A stretch of 64,000 nucleotides of DNA, taken from assembly GCF_003201935.1 (NCBI RefSeq), contig NZ_QJJL01000001.1, positions 496,001 through 560,000 on the forward strand, given 5' to 3'. Both the position numbers and the translations under genes were made by a program. Positions 1 through 8,534 of this stretch are shown piece by piece. The notes under the pieces were generated by a model, which saw only the letters and a program-made list of their open reading frames with translations, searched no databases and was not told the DNA's origin. Source of the DNA: Loktanella sp. PT4BL (GTDB lineage Bacteria; Pseudomonadota; Alphaproteobacteria; Rhodobacterales; Rhodobacteraceae). Position 1 is the stretch's first letter, and each line of letters starts with the position of its first letter.

Positions 1-673
1 TCCCCTCATCCAGCACGCGGCTGGAAAGCACATCCATCAGGCGCGCCATCGCGGGCATCGGGTTTTTGGCGCGGTGCGGATAGGCCGCATGACCCTGCAC
101 ACCCGTGACCGTAAAGAAAGCGGCCATGGACCCGCGCCGCCCGATTTTCATCGCCTCGCCCATCACATCGGGGCAGGTGGGTTCGCCCACCAGACAGACC
201 GACATCGTCTCGTTGTTGGCCGCCATCCAGTCCAGCAATGCGGTCGTGCCATCAAGCGCGTCGCCTTCTTCATCGCCGGTGATGGCCAGCACGATCGCCC
301 CGTCCGGTGGCGTGTCAGCGACGAAATCAAGCGCTGCAGCAGCAAAGGCGGCGACGCCCGATTTCATATCCGTGGCACCGCGCCCATAGAGAAAACCGTC
401 TTTGATCTCGGCGCCAAAGGGCGGCATTGTCCATGCCGCCTCATCCCCCAAAGGCACAACATCTGTATGGCCGTTAAAACCGAAGGTCCGATTGGCCCCT
501 TGCCGCCCCCAACGCGCATAAAGATTGCAAACCCCGCCACGGTCCACCCGCGTGCAGGTAAAGCCACCTTTCGTCAGCACCTTTTCCAGCAACACCAGCG
601 CGCCGCCTTCCTCAGGCGTGACCGATGGGCAGCGGACAAGATCGGCAGTCAGGGCAACGGGATCGACGGGCAT
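1..673 (-). CDS. dapE: Succinyl-diaminopimelate desuccinylase, 3' part outside window
   Basis: Zn-dependent M20-family hydrolase that removes succinate from N-succinyl-LL-diaminopimelate in lysine and peptidoglycan precursor synthesis. The ATG at 673 gives [20 protein letters not shown], a typical DapE start. Metal-binding motifs follow in order: [21 protein letters not shown] and [11 protein letters not shown], then the start of the dimerisation domain ([13 protein letters not shown]). About 224 residues are visible of roughly 380 usual; the C-terminus runs off the left edge. dapD lies on the same strand 2.6 kb upstream, so lysine genes are loosely grouped here. The identification rests on several family motifs and is firm. 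Confidence 0.95.
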   Translation of the reverse strand, partial: MPVDPVALTADLVRCPSVTPEEGGALVLLEKVLTKGGFTCTRVDRGGVCNLYARWGRQGANRTFGFNGHTDVVPLGDEAAWTMPPFGAEIKDGFLYGRGATDMKSGVAAFAAAALDFVADTPPDGAIVLAITGDEEGDALDGTTALLDWMAANNETMSVCLVGEPTCPDVMGEAMKIGRRGSMAAFFTVTGVQGHAAYPHRAKNPMPAMARLMDVLSSRVLDEG

Positions 674-786
674 AATGGGGGACTCCTCTTTGTCGTATGG
701 CTAGCGGGAAGCGCTGCGGGATGCAAATTGCGATTGGTTGGTGAAGGATCACTTGGAACCTGCCCCCAGCCTTGTTAAAAACGGTC

Positions 787-1041
787 ATGGAGGAGCTTCA
801 GCTACATTTGGCCAAGGCCCGTAAGACGGGCTTTCGCGTGACAGCTCACGTGACTGCGCGCATCCTGCAGCGCGACCTGCACGACGAGGTTGCGCGTATG
901 GAAACCCAACCGCGCGGCAAGAGTTACAGGGAAATGGCGGTGCTTCTTGGCGTGCTTTTTGCCTTGGCGGTTTTTGCCGCCAGCTTTGGCTGGATCGGCC
1001 TCGCGCTCTATTTCGCGGCGGCCCTGCTTCTCTTTTACTGA
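787..1041 (+). CDS. Small hypothetical membrane protein
   Basis: An 84-residue protein that I do not recognise. The first ~50 residues are polar and basic (MEELQLHLAKARKTGFRV); residues ~54-84 form one long or two short hydrophobic segments ending at the C-terminus (GWIGLALYFAAALLLFY), so it is probably a tail-anchored inner-membrane protein. A TTG five codons earlier is in frame, but the ATG at 787 is simpler. Codon use, with G/C-rich third positions, matches the neighbours. It is transcribed divergently from dapE, and an AT-rich hairpin with a T-run lies ~75 bases downstream. Confidence 0.6.
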   Translation: MEELQLHLAKARKTGFRVTAHVTARILQRDLHDEVARMETQPRGKSYREMAVLLGVLFALAVFAASFGWIGLALYFAAALLLFY

Positions 1042-1114
1042 CCCTGCGACAAGATGACATGACCACCCCAAACGCTTGAACTTGCGAGGAATTTCGCGGG
1101 TATGCGTATGTATA

Positions 1115-1136
1115 CTATTGAAAACAATAGATTTTT
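1115..1136 (+). terminator. Weak AT-rich hairpin plus T-run
   Basis: CTATTG-AAAA-CAATAG forms a perfect 6-bp stem with a tetraloop, followed by ATTTTT. The stem is weak, so this is only a plausible intrinsic terminator for the small gene ending at 1041. Confidence 0.4.
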
Positions 1137-1207
1137 CAGATCCGCACATCAATTGGCATCGTAGTTAAAGCAATACCAAACGACACACCAATTCATGGAG
1201 ATGAACA

Positions 1208-1369
1208 ATGGGTTCACTAATGGCTATGCTCGCTTTCGGTAAGTTAGGTTTTGTCGCTGTACTGGCATTTCTTGCCTCACGGTCCGCGATGCGGATGAAG
1301 GACGACCCGTCGCACAAGCGCTCGACACTTTGCGCAAACAGCGAACACTGGGCGGCAACACGCAAATGA
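1208..1369 (+). CDS. Possible 53-residue hypothetical protein
   Basis: A short open frame starting MGSLMAMLAFGKLGFVAV, with a hydrophobic N-terminal stretch (residues ~5-22) and a basic, polar tail. GGAG at 1197-1200 sits seven bases before the ATG, an acceptable ribosome binding site. A strong GC hairpin (1377-1402) begins eight bases after the stop. The frame is isolated between an upstream terminator-like hairpin and the convergent gene at 1408. No family is recognised. The short length and lack of homology evidence keep confidence low; an untranslated small RNA is the alternative. Confidence 0.35.
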   Translation: MGSLMAMLAFGKLGFVAVLAFLASRSAMRMKDDPSHKRSTLCANSEHWAATRK

Positions 1370-1376
1370 TTACGGC

Positions 1377-1402
1377 GCGGGGCTCTGCTTTTGCAGCCCC
1401 GC
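1377..1402. terminator. Strong GC hairpin between convergent genes
   Basis: GCGGGGCT pairs perfectly with AGCCCCGC, with further pairing possible inside (CTGC-TTTT-GCAG). No T-run follows on either strand. It lies between the small plus-strand frame ending at 1369 and the minus-strand gene ending at 1408, a position typical of a bidirectional transcript end. Confidence 0.5.
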
Positions 1403-1407
1403 AAGAC

Positions 1408-2121
1408 CTATCGGGCGTTGCGGGCCACATAGGTATGGATCGTGAAGACAACCGCCTGCGTGCGCGGCAGCCGCAAGATGCATTGCCGCTCTGACCGCGT
1501 AAAGGGCATCACATCGTTGGTCTCGCGTTTGTAGGGCTGATGCAAGTCCGGATCGACATAACGCAATTTGTTGAAACGCCAGAGCGGACGTCCCACCTGT
1601 ACACCGTCGAACAGGCGTTGCACGCGGGCCGCGATATTGTCGTCATATTCAGGCACAGGGACGTGAATGCCCGTCAGCGGACGGTTGATCTTTTCGGCCA
1701 ACCGCCAGTTCGCAGGAAAGCACAGAACGGCGCTTGTCATCACATGCTCGTCACCCTGTTTTTCCAGGATGCAGATATCTTCCTGCACCAGATGCCCGAG
1801 CGTCTGCAGCGGGGCATGGCGGTCCAGCGATACATGCCGCCCATCGGGGCAAATCACCTGATCATCCCTCACCCGAAACCCCAGATCAGGCAGGATATCC
1901 AAAGCCTCGGACAGAACCTCTTGCCCGGTTTCGCTGGTCCGGTCGTTCTCGTAGAGAACAGCCTCCGGTCGTGTCGCAAGAAGCTGGGCGCGATAGGCCA
2001 TTTGCGCAGCATAGGATGCATCGACGCGCAGCCAGTCGTTCGCCGCACAGGGCATCGTTCCCGGCAGGCGCGGGTCGCCTTCGTGGGCATCGGGCAAGGT
2101 CTGTTGCAAAATCGTTTTCAT
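1408..2121 (-). CDS. Heme-dependent oxidative N-demethylase-like protein (DUF3445)
   Basis: A 237-residue protein matching the DUF3445/HODM family from its N-terminal layout (PRLPGTMPC, then a region containing NDWLRVD) and the C-terminal part (FTRSERQCILRLPRTQAVVFT). Characterised relatives are the alpha subunit of a heme-dependent oxidative N-demethylase acting on dimethylamine; the substrate here is unknown. It is shorter than some family members. The start MKTILQQTLPDAHEGD is the first plausible ATG. No partner subunit genes are adjacent. The betaine/dimethylglycine operon at 16-23 kb gives only a loose thematic link to methylated amines. Assignment is by family recall, without a profile search. 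Confidence 0.75.
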   Translation of the reverse strand: MKTILQQTLPDAHEGDPRLPGTMPCAANDWLRVDASYAAQMAYRAQLLATRPEAVLYENDRTSETGQEVLSEALDILPDLGFRVRDDQVICPDGRHVSLDRHAPLQTLGHLVQEDICILEKQGDEHVMTSAVLCFPANWRLAEKINRPLTGIHVPVPEYDDNIAARVQRLFDGVQVGRPLWRFNKLRYVDPDLHQPYKRETNDVMPFTRSERQCILRLPRTQAVVFTIHTYVARNAR

Positions 2122-2246
2122 GTTAGCCTAAGATAGATCGGAGCATGCGTCCCATGTATCTAGTCCGCGTCGGCCAAAACCACAAAGCGGTTCCGGAGGC
2201 AGGGTGTCTGCTTGACAGTTTTTGATCTCAAACAGGCCCTTTTTTG

Positions 2247-2648
2247 ATGATTTACATAGCAGTTGCCCCCGTCCCGCTCTGGCTCTTTCTTTTGTTCGGG
2301 CTTGTGGCTTGGCATACATCGGCGTTTTTGCGCCGCTCAAACCTTCCCATGGCAGTGCCACTTTTTCTGCTTGGTCTTGGGCAAGCGGGCGTCGCTGGCG
2401 CAGGCCTCTACTTCACTGCGGAACGCAGCATTTCTACACAGGCATGTCTGACAGGTATTATCGGCTTTCAGGCCGGGATGATCATCGGGCTGGCGATTCT
2501 GGGCACGTTTTTTGCGCTTCTGATCGGCGCGCGTGAACGGCTTTTGGCTGTTCTGTCAGGAAACGGGGATTTCTTCGCCGCCCAGGTGTTGCTGCAAGTC
2601 GTGGTTATTCTGATCCTGCTGCGCTCGGCGCTGCTGTGTACCGTCTAG
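2247..2648 (+). CDS. Hypothetical multi-pass membrane protein
   Basis: A 133-residue, very hydrophobic protein with about four predicted transmembrane segments (residues ~4-25, 35-55, 70-95 and 108-130). No recognisable domain. The ATG at 2247 directly follows an in-frame TTG and is preferred. Its TAG stop overlaps the stop of the convergent gene in a shared palindromic CTAG (2645-2648). Codon use is typical of the region. Confidence 0.65.
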   Translation: MIYIAVAPVPLWLFLLFGLVAWHTSAFLRRSNLPMAVPLFLLGLGQAGVAGAGLYFTAERSISTQACLTGIIGFQAGMIIGLAILGTFFALLIGARERLLAVLSGNGDFFAAQVLLQVVVILILLRSALLCTV

Positions 2649-2974
2649 GCCTTGTCGAAGAACGGGGTCATTTGGGCGACAATCACGCTGTTTTCTTCCA
2701 GCGCGCGGGCCATCAAGGCCCTTTCATCATCGGATATATCATGGCCTTCGGCCAACCGTTCGTCCAACGTCCCATAGCCGGACACATCCAGCGGGGCGAG
2801 GTCGGCCTGCTTGAGGATCGCCACTGTTTCGCGGACGGCTTCTGCTTCATCCACGCCGCTGGCATAGCACATCAGTGCCGCGCCGGTGGCGCCATCAGGA
2901 AGACCGTCACCCGCATTGCGGCCGACCTCGACGAGCAATGTATAGACCTGCTGGCGGCTTTCTTTCTTGCTCAT
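2645..2974 (-). CDS. Conserved hypothetical acidic protein
   Basis: A 109-residue soluble protein, rich in Glu and Asp, starting MSKKESRQQVYTLLVEVGR. I recognise no domain; it looks alpha-helical throughout. Its ATG overlaps the stop of the upstream membrane-protein gene by four bases (2971-2974), so the two are probably co-transcribed and translationally coupled, possibly downstream of dapD. Its stop shares CTAG with the opposing gene. Confidence 0.7.
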   Translation of the reverse strand: MSKKESRQQVYTLLVEVGRNAGDGLPDGATGAALMCYASGVDEAEAVRETVAILKQADLAPLDVSGYGTLDERLAEGHDISDDERALMARALEENSVIVAQMTPFFDKA

Positions 2975-3252
2975 TTGTCGTCTTTCTCTTCATAGCGCGA
3001 CCGGACTGCCCATACGGTCGAGAAGATGACCACGATCTGCAACGGCATGTAGATCACGACGAACAGCACGACCATACGCCAGACAAGCGACAACTCCATC
3101 ACCAGTGTTGCAGAGACGACGGGCAGAAAGATCAGCGAAAGCACCAGACCAATGGCTGCTGTATCGGCGAGCACGGGTAACCACGCCTGCCGGAACGACG
3201 GACGAATGCCCGCCGCCACGCGCTTGCGCGCCAGATACCGGCTGATAATCAT
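2971..3252 (-). CDS. Hypothetical membrane protein downstream of dapD
   Basis: A 93-residue protein with a basic N-terminus (MIISRYLARKRVAAGIRPSF) and two strong hydrophobic segments at ~29-48 and ~57-80, so it is probably a two-pass inner-membrane protein with a charged tail (RSRYEEKDDK). It starts directly after the dapD stop (3253) and overlaps the next gene by four bases, giving a tight dapD-membrane-acidic protein gene run. The function is not known to me. Confidence 0.7.
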   Translation of the reverse strand: MIISRYLARKRVAAGIRPSFRQAWLPVLADTAAIGLVLSLIFLPVVSATLVMELSLVWRMVVLFVVIYMPLQIVVIFSTVWAVRSRYEEKDDK

Positions 3253-4080
3253 CTAGTCGCGCAGCAGTTCATTGATGCCGGTCTTGGAACGTGTCCGTTC
3301 GTCCACCCGCTTGACGATCACGGCGCAGTAAAGGCTGACGTTGTTCTTGGACGGCATCGAGCCTGCGACAACAACCGAGTAGGGGGGCACTTCGCCATAC
3401 ATGACTTCTCCGGTCTCGCGGTCCACAATCTTGGTGGACTGGCCGATGAACACACCCATGCCAAGAACCGATCCTTCGCGCACGATGCAGCCTTCCACCA
3501 CCTCGGAGCGCGCGCCGATGAAGCAGTTATCCTCGATGATTGTCGGACCGGCCTGCATGGGTTCCAACACGCCGCCAATGCCCACGCCACCGGACAGGTG
3601 CACGTTCTTGCCGATCTGCGCACATGAGCCGACAGTTGCCCATGTATCGACCATTGTCCCTTCGTCGACATAGGCGCCGAGGTTTACGAAAGATGGCATC
3701 AGCACAACACCGGGCGCGATAAAGGCGGACTTGCGCACGACACAATTCGGGACCGCACGGAAACCGGCAGTCTTCCAGTCGTCGGCACCCCAGCCTTTGA
3801 ATTTGCTGTCGACCTTATCCCACCAGCCGCCGCCTTGGGGGCCACCGGACTGTGGCTCCATATCCTTGATGCGGAAGCCCAGCAGCACGGCTTTCTTGGC
3901 CCATTGGTTGACATGCCAGCTGCCATCATCCTGACGCTCGGCGACACGCAGTTTGCCACTGTCCAGCGCATTCAGCGTTTCCTCGATTGCCTCACGGGTT
4001 TCACCGGTTGTGTGAGAGGTGATCGTATCGCGGGCATCCCACGCGGCTTCGATTGCAGTCTCAAGGGCAGCATTGGACAT
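3253..4080 (-). CDS. dapD: Tetrahydrodipicolinate N-succinyltransferase
   Basis: Transfers succinyl from succinyl-CoA to tetrahydrodipicolinate, the step before aminotransfer and DapE in the succinylase branch of lysine/meso-DAP synthesis. At 275 residues it is the usual length. Residues ~100-240 show the left-handed beta-helix hexapeptide pattern ([39 protein letters not shown]). The N-terminal helical domain begins [18 protein letters not shown]. The gene leads a minus-strand run with two small genes and is divergent from the LOG-family gene at 4208. Confidence 0.97.
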   Translation of the reverse strand: MSNAALETAIEAAWDARDTITSHTTGETREAIEETLNALDSGKLRVAERQDDGSWHVNQWAKKAVLLGFRIKDMEPQSGGPQGGGWWDKVDSKFKGWGADDWKTAGFRAVPNCVVRKSAFIAPGVVLMPSFVNLGAYVDEGTMVDTWATVGSCAQIGKNVHLSGGVGIGGVLEPMQAGPTIIEDNCFIGARSEVVEGCIVREGSVLGMGVFIGQSTKIVDRETGEVMYGEVPPYSVVVAGSMPSKNNVSLYCAVIVKRVDERTRSKTGINELLRD

Positions 4081-4207
4081 GGGTTTCTCCGTAAATTGAT
4101 TTCACAGGCTTCTAGCGGGGGTTGCGGGATCAATCAACGCTCAAGGCGACCTTGCAAACCCGGCTCAGTCAGGCAAGCTTGTGCAAAATGCAGGCAGGAC
4201 AAAGCAA

Positions 4208-5056
4208 ATGATGAAAGACCACCGGCAGCACCCGTTCCGAGACAGCCAGCAGGACCGCGACGCCGCAAGCCATACTCCCGACACGCCGCAAACCCGTGCG
4301 CCCTCATATGCGCTGGCCTTTGCGGACGACGATTTTATGCTGCGTGAGGAATTACGCCCTGTCCGCCTGCAGCTTGAACTGCTCAAACCTGAATTACTGA
4401 TGACCGAGGCCAAGGTCGATTCGACCATTGTTTTGTTTGGTGGTGCGCGCATTCCCGAACCGGCCAAGAAAGATACGGCGCGTACGCAAACCCTCGCGGA
4501 TTTGTCGAAATACTACGAAGAGGCACGCCGGTTTGCGCAGATGATGACAGAAAAATCGCTGAAATCAGGCGGTACCGAAAATGTGATCGTCACAGGCGGC
4601 GGTCCGGGTGTGATGGAGGCAGGCAATCGCGGCGCGCAAGACGCGGGCGGGCGGTCGATCGGTCTGAACATTGTGCTGCCCCATGAACAAGCGCCAAATG
4701 CCTATGTGACGCCTGAACTTTGTTTCAACTTCCACTATTTCGGGATTCGCAAAATGCATTTCCTGATGCGCGCGTCAGCAGTCTGCGTGTTTCCGGGGGG
4801 ATTTGGCACGCTGGACGAGATGTTCGAGGCGCTCACATTGATCCAGACGGGGCGCATGGCGCAGGTGCCGTTTTTGCTCTTTGGGCAAAGCTTTTGGGAA
4901 AAGATTATCAACTGGGATGCCCTCGCCGAGGCGGGCACGATTTCGGCGGATGATTTGAAACTGTTCCGTTTTGTGGAGACGGCTGAAGATGCCGTGGCCG
5001 CTTTGGAGAATTGGGAAGGCAACGGCCAAAAGCGCGGTGTGATTCCCGGCCGTTAA
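4208..5056 (+). CDS. LOG-family (TIGR00730) protein
   Basis: Lysine-decarboxylase-like Rossmann protein of the LOG/TIGR00730 family, whose studied members hydrolyse nucleoside 5'-monophosphates to release the base (cytokinin riboside phosphoribohydrolase or related nucleosidase activity). The signatures GGGPGVMEAGNRGA and PGGFGTLDEMFE are intact. The protein is 282 residues, longer than plant LOG proteins because of a ~60-residue N-terminal extension. The ATG at 4208 (with a second ATG next to it) has an AGGA at 4196-4199; a GTG at 4181 would add nine residues. Its stop TAA overlaps the opposing gene's stop in TTAA (5053-5056). Confidence 0.9.
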   Translation: MMKDHRQHPFRDSQQDRDAASHTPDTPQTRAPSYALAFADDDFMLREELRPVRLQLELLKPELLMTEAKVDSTIVLFGGARIPEPAKKDTARTQTLADLSKYYEEARRFAQMMTEKSLKSGGTENVIVTGGGPGVMEAGNRGAQDAGGRSIGLNIVLPHEQAPNAYVTPELCFNFHYFGIRKMHFLMRASAVCVFPGGFGTLDEMFEALTLIQTGRMAQVPFLLFGQSFWEKIINWDALAEAGTISADDLKLFRFVETAEDAVAALENWEGNGQKRGVIPGR

Positions 5057-5469
5057 CGCATTTTTGCGTGCAGATACCTGTGGCGATGTCCCGGAAACGG
5101 GGCATCGAAACGCCGGATCAGGCGGCCATAACTATACCCCAGATCAGACCCTTTGCAGACCCGCGCACCTGCGGCATCATGCAGGGCCAATCCGCCACCT
5201 GCTTCACGCAGCTGATAGCCCTTGCGCGACAGACGCTCCTGTAAATCATCCCAACCTGTCGCATATGCCAGATCATCCGCGAGAAGCGCCCGCGAGGGCG
5301 CGACGAGCCGCTCATCCGCTCTGCGAGCCGTCTTCGCGCGGGTCCTGCGGTACAAATCATGCTTTATGGCGTCGCGCACGATGTGTCCGGCCGAGAGATC
5401 CTCGGCTTCCCCGATCCGGCGCAGAGCCGCGACCATCGTCGGGCCCAGATATATGGTGACAGTCTCCAT
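5053..5469 (-). CDS. Conserved hypothetical protein with RHH-like N-terminus
   Basis: A 138-residue protein. Residues ~1-40 (METVTIYLGPTMVAALRRIG, then EDLSAGHIVRDAIK) resemble a ribbon-helix-helix DNA-binding fold: a short strand, then two helices. The C-terminal ~60 residues (LSRKGYQLREAGGGLALHD and following) form a compact domain that I recall only as conserved in Rhodobacteraceae. It may therefore be a small regulator; no target site was identified. It is convergent with the LOG-family gene, the two stops sharing TTAA, and lies 34 bases downstream of rlmN on the same strand side. Confidence 0.65.
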   Translation of the reverse strand: METVTIYLGPTMVAALRRIGEAEDLSAGHIVRDAIKHDLYRRTRAKTARRADERLVAPSRALLADDLAYATGWDDLQERLSRKGYQLREAGGGLALHDAAGARVCKGSDLGYSYGRLIRRFDAPFPGHRHRYLHAKMR

Positions 5470-5503
5470 GCCCTCACCATGCCGTCACATGGTGAAGAGA
5501 TGA

Positions 5504-6679
5504 TTAAAGTCCGGTCTCTTGTGCGATCTGCGCTTTGGATTTGCGCGCGCGTTCTGTCGCCGACTTCAGCTGGCCACAGGCGGCCATGATATCCTCGCCC
5601 CGCGGTGTGCGAATGGGTGAGGCATAGCCAGCCTTATAGATAATATCCGCAAACTTGCGGATCCGGTTGTTCGACGACCGCTTGTAGGGTGCGCCGGGCC
5701 ATTCATTGAACGGGATCAGGTTGATCTTGGCTGGGATGCCCTTGATCAGTTTGATCAGGCGTTGCGCATCTTCGTCACTGTCATTCACACCGTCCAGCAT
5801 CACATATTCAAAGGTGATGCGCTCGGAGTTCGATACCTTGGGATAGTCCCGCAACGCATCCAGCAAATCCGCAATCGGCCAGCGCTTGTTGATCGGGACA
5901 AGACGGTCCCGCACCTCATCGGTTGTCGCATGGAATGAAATCGCGAGCTGGCATCCGATCTCCTGCGCGGTGCGTGCAATTTCGGGCACCACACCGGATG
6001 TCGAGAGCGTGATCCGTCGCCGCGACAGGGATATCCCCTCGGGGTCCATCGCGATCTTCATGGCGTCGCGCACATTTTCAAAGTTATAAAGCGGCTCGCC
6101 CATCCCCATAAGGACGATGTTCGACAGAAGCCGCGTTTCATCCTTCGGCGCACCTTGCTCGGGCCATTCGCCCAGATCGTCACGAGCGACCATGATCTGC
6201 CCGACAATCTCGGCTGCGGTCAGGTTGCGCACGAGTTTCTGCGTGCCCGTGTGACAGAACGAACAGGTCAGCGTGCAGCCAACCTGACTGGAAATACACA
6301 AAGTCCCGCGGTCGGTTTCAGGGATATATACCACCTCAACCTCATGTCCGCCTGCGATCCGCACCAGATATTTGCGGGTGCCGTCATCCGACACTTGCCG
6401 CGTCACAACTTCGGGCAATTCAATCACAAAGGTATCGGCCAACATCGCGCGGTAGTCTTTCGCCAGATTGGTCATCTGCGCAAAATCACGCACACCCCAA
6501 TAGTAAACCCACTGCCAGATCTGGCCGACCCGCATCTTGGCCTGCTTTTCCGGCGTGCCGGCCGCAATCAGTGCATCCCGCATCTGGTCACGCGACAAAC
6601 CAATCAGGTTGCGCGGTCCGTCTGGCAGCTTGCGCGGAATTGTCAGCACGTCCTGCGTAATGGGGGCCTTGGCGTCCAT
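5504..6679 (-). CDS. rlmN: 23S rRNA (A2503-C2)/tRNA (A37-C2) methyltransferase
   Basis: Radical-SAM enzyme that methylates C2 of A2503 in 23S rRNA and of A37 in some tRNAs. The Fe-S cluster motif CTLTCSFC places Cys135, Cys139 and Cys142, and the C-terminal catalytic Cys lies in [19 protein letters not shown] and [12 protein letters not shown] are further family markers. Length 391 residues is normal. The start is [15 protein letters not shown]. An intrinsic terminator of the upstream ialB-like gene lies in the 92 bases before it, so rlmN probably has its own promoter there. Confidence 0.97.
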   Translation of the reverse strand: MDAKAPITQDVLTIPRKLPDGPRNLIGLSRDQMRDALIAAGTPEKQAKMRVGQIWQWVYYWGVRDFAQMTNLAKDYRAMLADTFVIELPEVVTRQVSDDGTRKYLVRIAGGHEVEVVYIPETDRGTLCISSQVGCTLTCSFCHTGTQKLVRNLTAAEIVGQIMVARDDLGEWPEQGAPKDETRLLSNIVLMGMGEPLYNFENVRDAMKIAMDPEGISLSRRRITLSTSGVVPEIARTAQEIGCQLAISFHATTDEVRDRLVPINKRWPIADLLDALRDYPKVSNSERITFEYVMLDGVNDSDEDAQRLIKLIKGIPAKINLIPFNEWPGAPYKRSSNNRIRKFADIIYKAGYASPIRTPRGEDIMAACGQLKSATERARKSKAQIAQETGL

Positions 6680-6714
6680 GGGTTCACTCTCAATCAGGGA
6701 TTTAGGGGCATATA

Positions 6715-6750
6715 AGAGAAAAAGGCGGCCTCCACAAGGAAACCGCCTTT
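6715..6750 (-). terminator. Intrinsic terminator of the ialB-like gene
   Basis: On the minus strand AAAGGCGG pairs with CCGCCTTT around a 14-base loop and is followed by TTTTTCTCTTAT. The stem plus T-run, 20 bases after the stop at 6772, is a good rho-independent terminator. Confidence 0.75.
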
Positions 6751-6771
6751 GCGCAAATTATTGTGAAACGC

Positions 6772-7302
6772 CTAGCCCGCGCAGCGGCTAGCGGCTTCTT
6801 CCACCGCAGCAGTAAAGCCCAAAAGGCTAAATGTATCTTGTGTTTGTGTGCCACGACCCGACCGCGCCGTGATCACCGCATTCGCCCCGCGCTTCATCGC
6901 CTCGACGAAACGGGCGTCATCGGCAGGGGTTGCCGGCCATGCGGTTTCGCCTTGGGTGAACATCTGGAATGTCGTGTCACCGATCTGCACGCTCGCCGTT
7001 GATTCGTCGGCAAACGGATAGCCGCCGGTAAACATGACCTGCCCGTTCACATTCTCGGATGGGCGGTAGAAGACAATCAACCGGATGTCGCCGCGGCGCA
7101 CGTCGACCGCATTGCCGTCACGTGTATTCAGCGTTTCCTTGGGGGCCGAGACGGCCCAGCATTCGTTCGGATCGCTTTCCACAAAAACGCTCCAGTCGGT
7201 ATTCGCTGAAACGCGGTTATCGCTTTCTTCCTGTGCAACGGCGGCACCCGCCGTCACCAAAGCCAATGCTACGCCAATTGCGCGTGAAATATTCAAAATC
7301 AT
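6772..7302 (-). CDS. Invasion-associated locus B (IalB) family exported protein
   Basis: A 176-residue protein with a clear signal peptide (MILNISRAIGVALALVTAGA, cleavage after AVAQ) and a mature part typical of the IalB family: paired Cys residues (ECWAVSAPKE near the start, SRCAG at the end), IVFYRPSENVNGQVMFTGGYPF and FVEAMKRGANAVI. Family members are periplasmic or secreted; the name comes from Bartonella, and the role in free-living alphaproteobacteria is unknown. The ATG at 7302 is chosen because the signal peptide begins there; longer in-frame starts give an implausible basic leader. A terminator follows. Confidence 0.85.
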   Translation of the reverse strand: MILNISRAIGVALALVTAGAAVAQEESDNRVSANTDWSVFVESDPNECWAVSAPKETLNTRDGNAVDVRRGDIRLIVFYRPSENVNGQVMFTGGYPFADESTASVQIGDTTFQMFTQGETAWPATPADDARFVEAMKRGANAVITARSGRGTQTQDTFSLLGFTAAVEEAASRCAG

Positions 7303-7501
7303 TCTGCAGCCTCCACGCTGTCCTTGCCTCTGGATGCCCCACCCGTGCCTGCGGCGCATCTGACGGCACCTTTTCGACTGGCGAGACCTTGTTCAACTCG
7401 ATACCACTACGCCTAGCAAAAAATTGCCTGCGGGGGAAAGCCCCGATACAGGTGCGCTCTGCGCGATAAAAACGAAATATACAATTTAAAAGGGCAAGAA
7501 A

Positions 7502-8491
7502 ATGGCAAATCCTGTTGATCTGGTCGAAGTCTGGCGGGGAGATCTGCTTGAATGCGTCCATCAGGGTCACGCAGTTGTGTGTGATGATACCGGCCAGATT
7601 GTCGAAAGCTGGGGTGATCCAACGGCGATGATCTATCCGCGTTCTTCCTGCAAAATGATTCAGGCCCTGCCTTTGGTGGAAAGCGGGGCTGCGGCAAATC
7701 TGACGGGGCAGCAATTGGCGATTGCATCAGCATCGCATAACGCGGCCGCGATCCATACGGATCTGGTTGGCAAATGGCTCAAGGATCTGGACCTGACGGA
7801 TGATGATTTTCGCTGCGGTCCGGCATTGCCAATGGACGAGGCGGCCCGAAATGAATTGATCTGCTCGGGCACAGCGCCTTGCCAAATCCACAACGAATGT
7901 TCCGGCAAACACGCAGGGTTTCTTACGCTGACAAAATACCTCAACGCCGGTCCGGATTACGAACTGATTGACCACCCCGTGCAGCAGGCCGTCAAAGCCG
8001 CCTTCGAGGATGTGACGGGCGAAACCAGCCCGATGTACGGGATTGACGGGTGTTCCGCGCCGAACCATGCCTGCACCGTGCATGGCCTTGCCCGCGCGAT
8101 GGCGTTTTTTGCCAGCGCGCAGGACCGGTCGGATGTGCGCAGCACCGCCGCGGCGCGGCTGACGCAGGCGATGGCGACGTTCCCTGAATTTGTTGCGGGT
8201 GAAACGCGGACCTGTACGGATCTGATGCGGGCGATGGACCATAAAGTCGCGATCAAGACCGGTGCCGAAGGTGTGTTCATTGCGATCATCCCGGAAAAGA
8301 GACTGGGCGTTGCCGTCAAGATCATGGATGGCTCTCAGCGTGGGCGCGATTGCGCCATTGCGGCGATCCTCGTGCGGCTTGGCGCGCTTGACCCGAACCA
8401 CCCCGCAGCCGTTGCGCGCCGCACACCGGCCATTCTCAATCGTAGGGGGCTGACGACGGGCTTTATCCGCCCGGCCCCATTGCTCGTGTAA
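7502..8491 (+). CDS. L-asparaginase, Rhizobium etli (class 3) type
   Basis: 329-residue member of the Asparaginase_II (PF06089) family, unrelated in fold to E. coli AnsA/AnsB and related to serine-beta-lactamase-like proteins. Ser48 and Lys51 (YPRSSCKMIQALPL) form an SxxK pair, and IASASHNAA supplies a second serine. NECSGKH (Cys133, Lys136) and Cys184 (GIDGCSAPNH) match in context the zinc ligands described for the R. etli enzyme. It probably hydrolyses asparagine to aspartate and ammonia in the cytoplasm; no signal peptide is visible. It stands alone, 199 bases after the ialB-like gene, which is divergent. Confidence 0.88.
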   Translation: MANPVDLVEVWRGDLLECVHQGHAVVCDDTGQIVESWGDPTAMIYPRSSCKMIQALPLVESGAAANLTGQQLAIASASHNAAAIHTDLVGKWLKDLDLTDDDFRCGPALPMDEAARNELICSGTAPCQIHNECSGKHAGFLTLTKYLNAGPDYELIDHPVQQAVKAAFEDVTGETSPMYGIDGCSAPNHACTVHGLARAMAFFASAQDRSDVRSTAAARLTQAMATFPEFVAGETRTCTDLMRAMDHKVAIKTGAEGVFIAIIPEKRLGVAVKIMDGSQRGRDCAIAAILVRLGALDPNHPAAVARRTPAILNRRGLTTGFIRPAPLLV

Positions 8492-8534
8492 GCCCTACAC
8501 GCTCACCAGAAACACCGAACGGAAAGCCTGCCTT

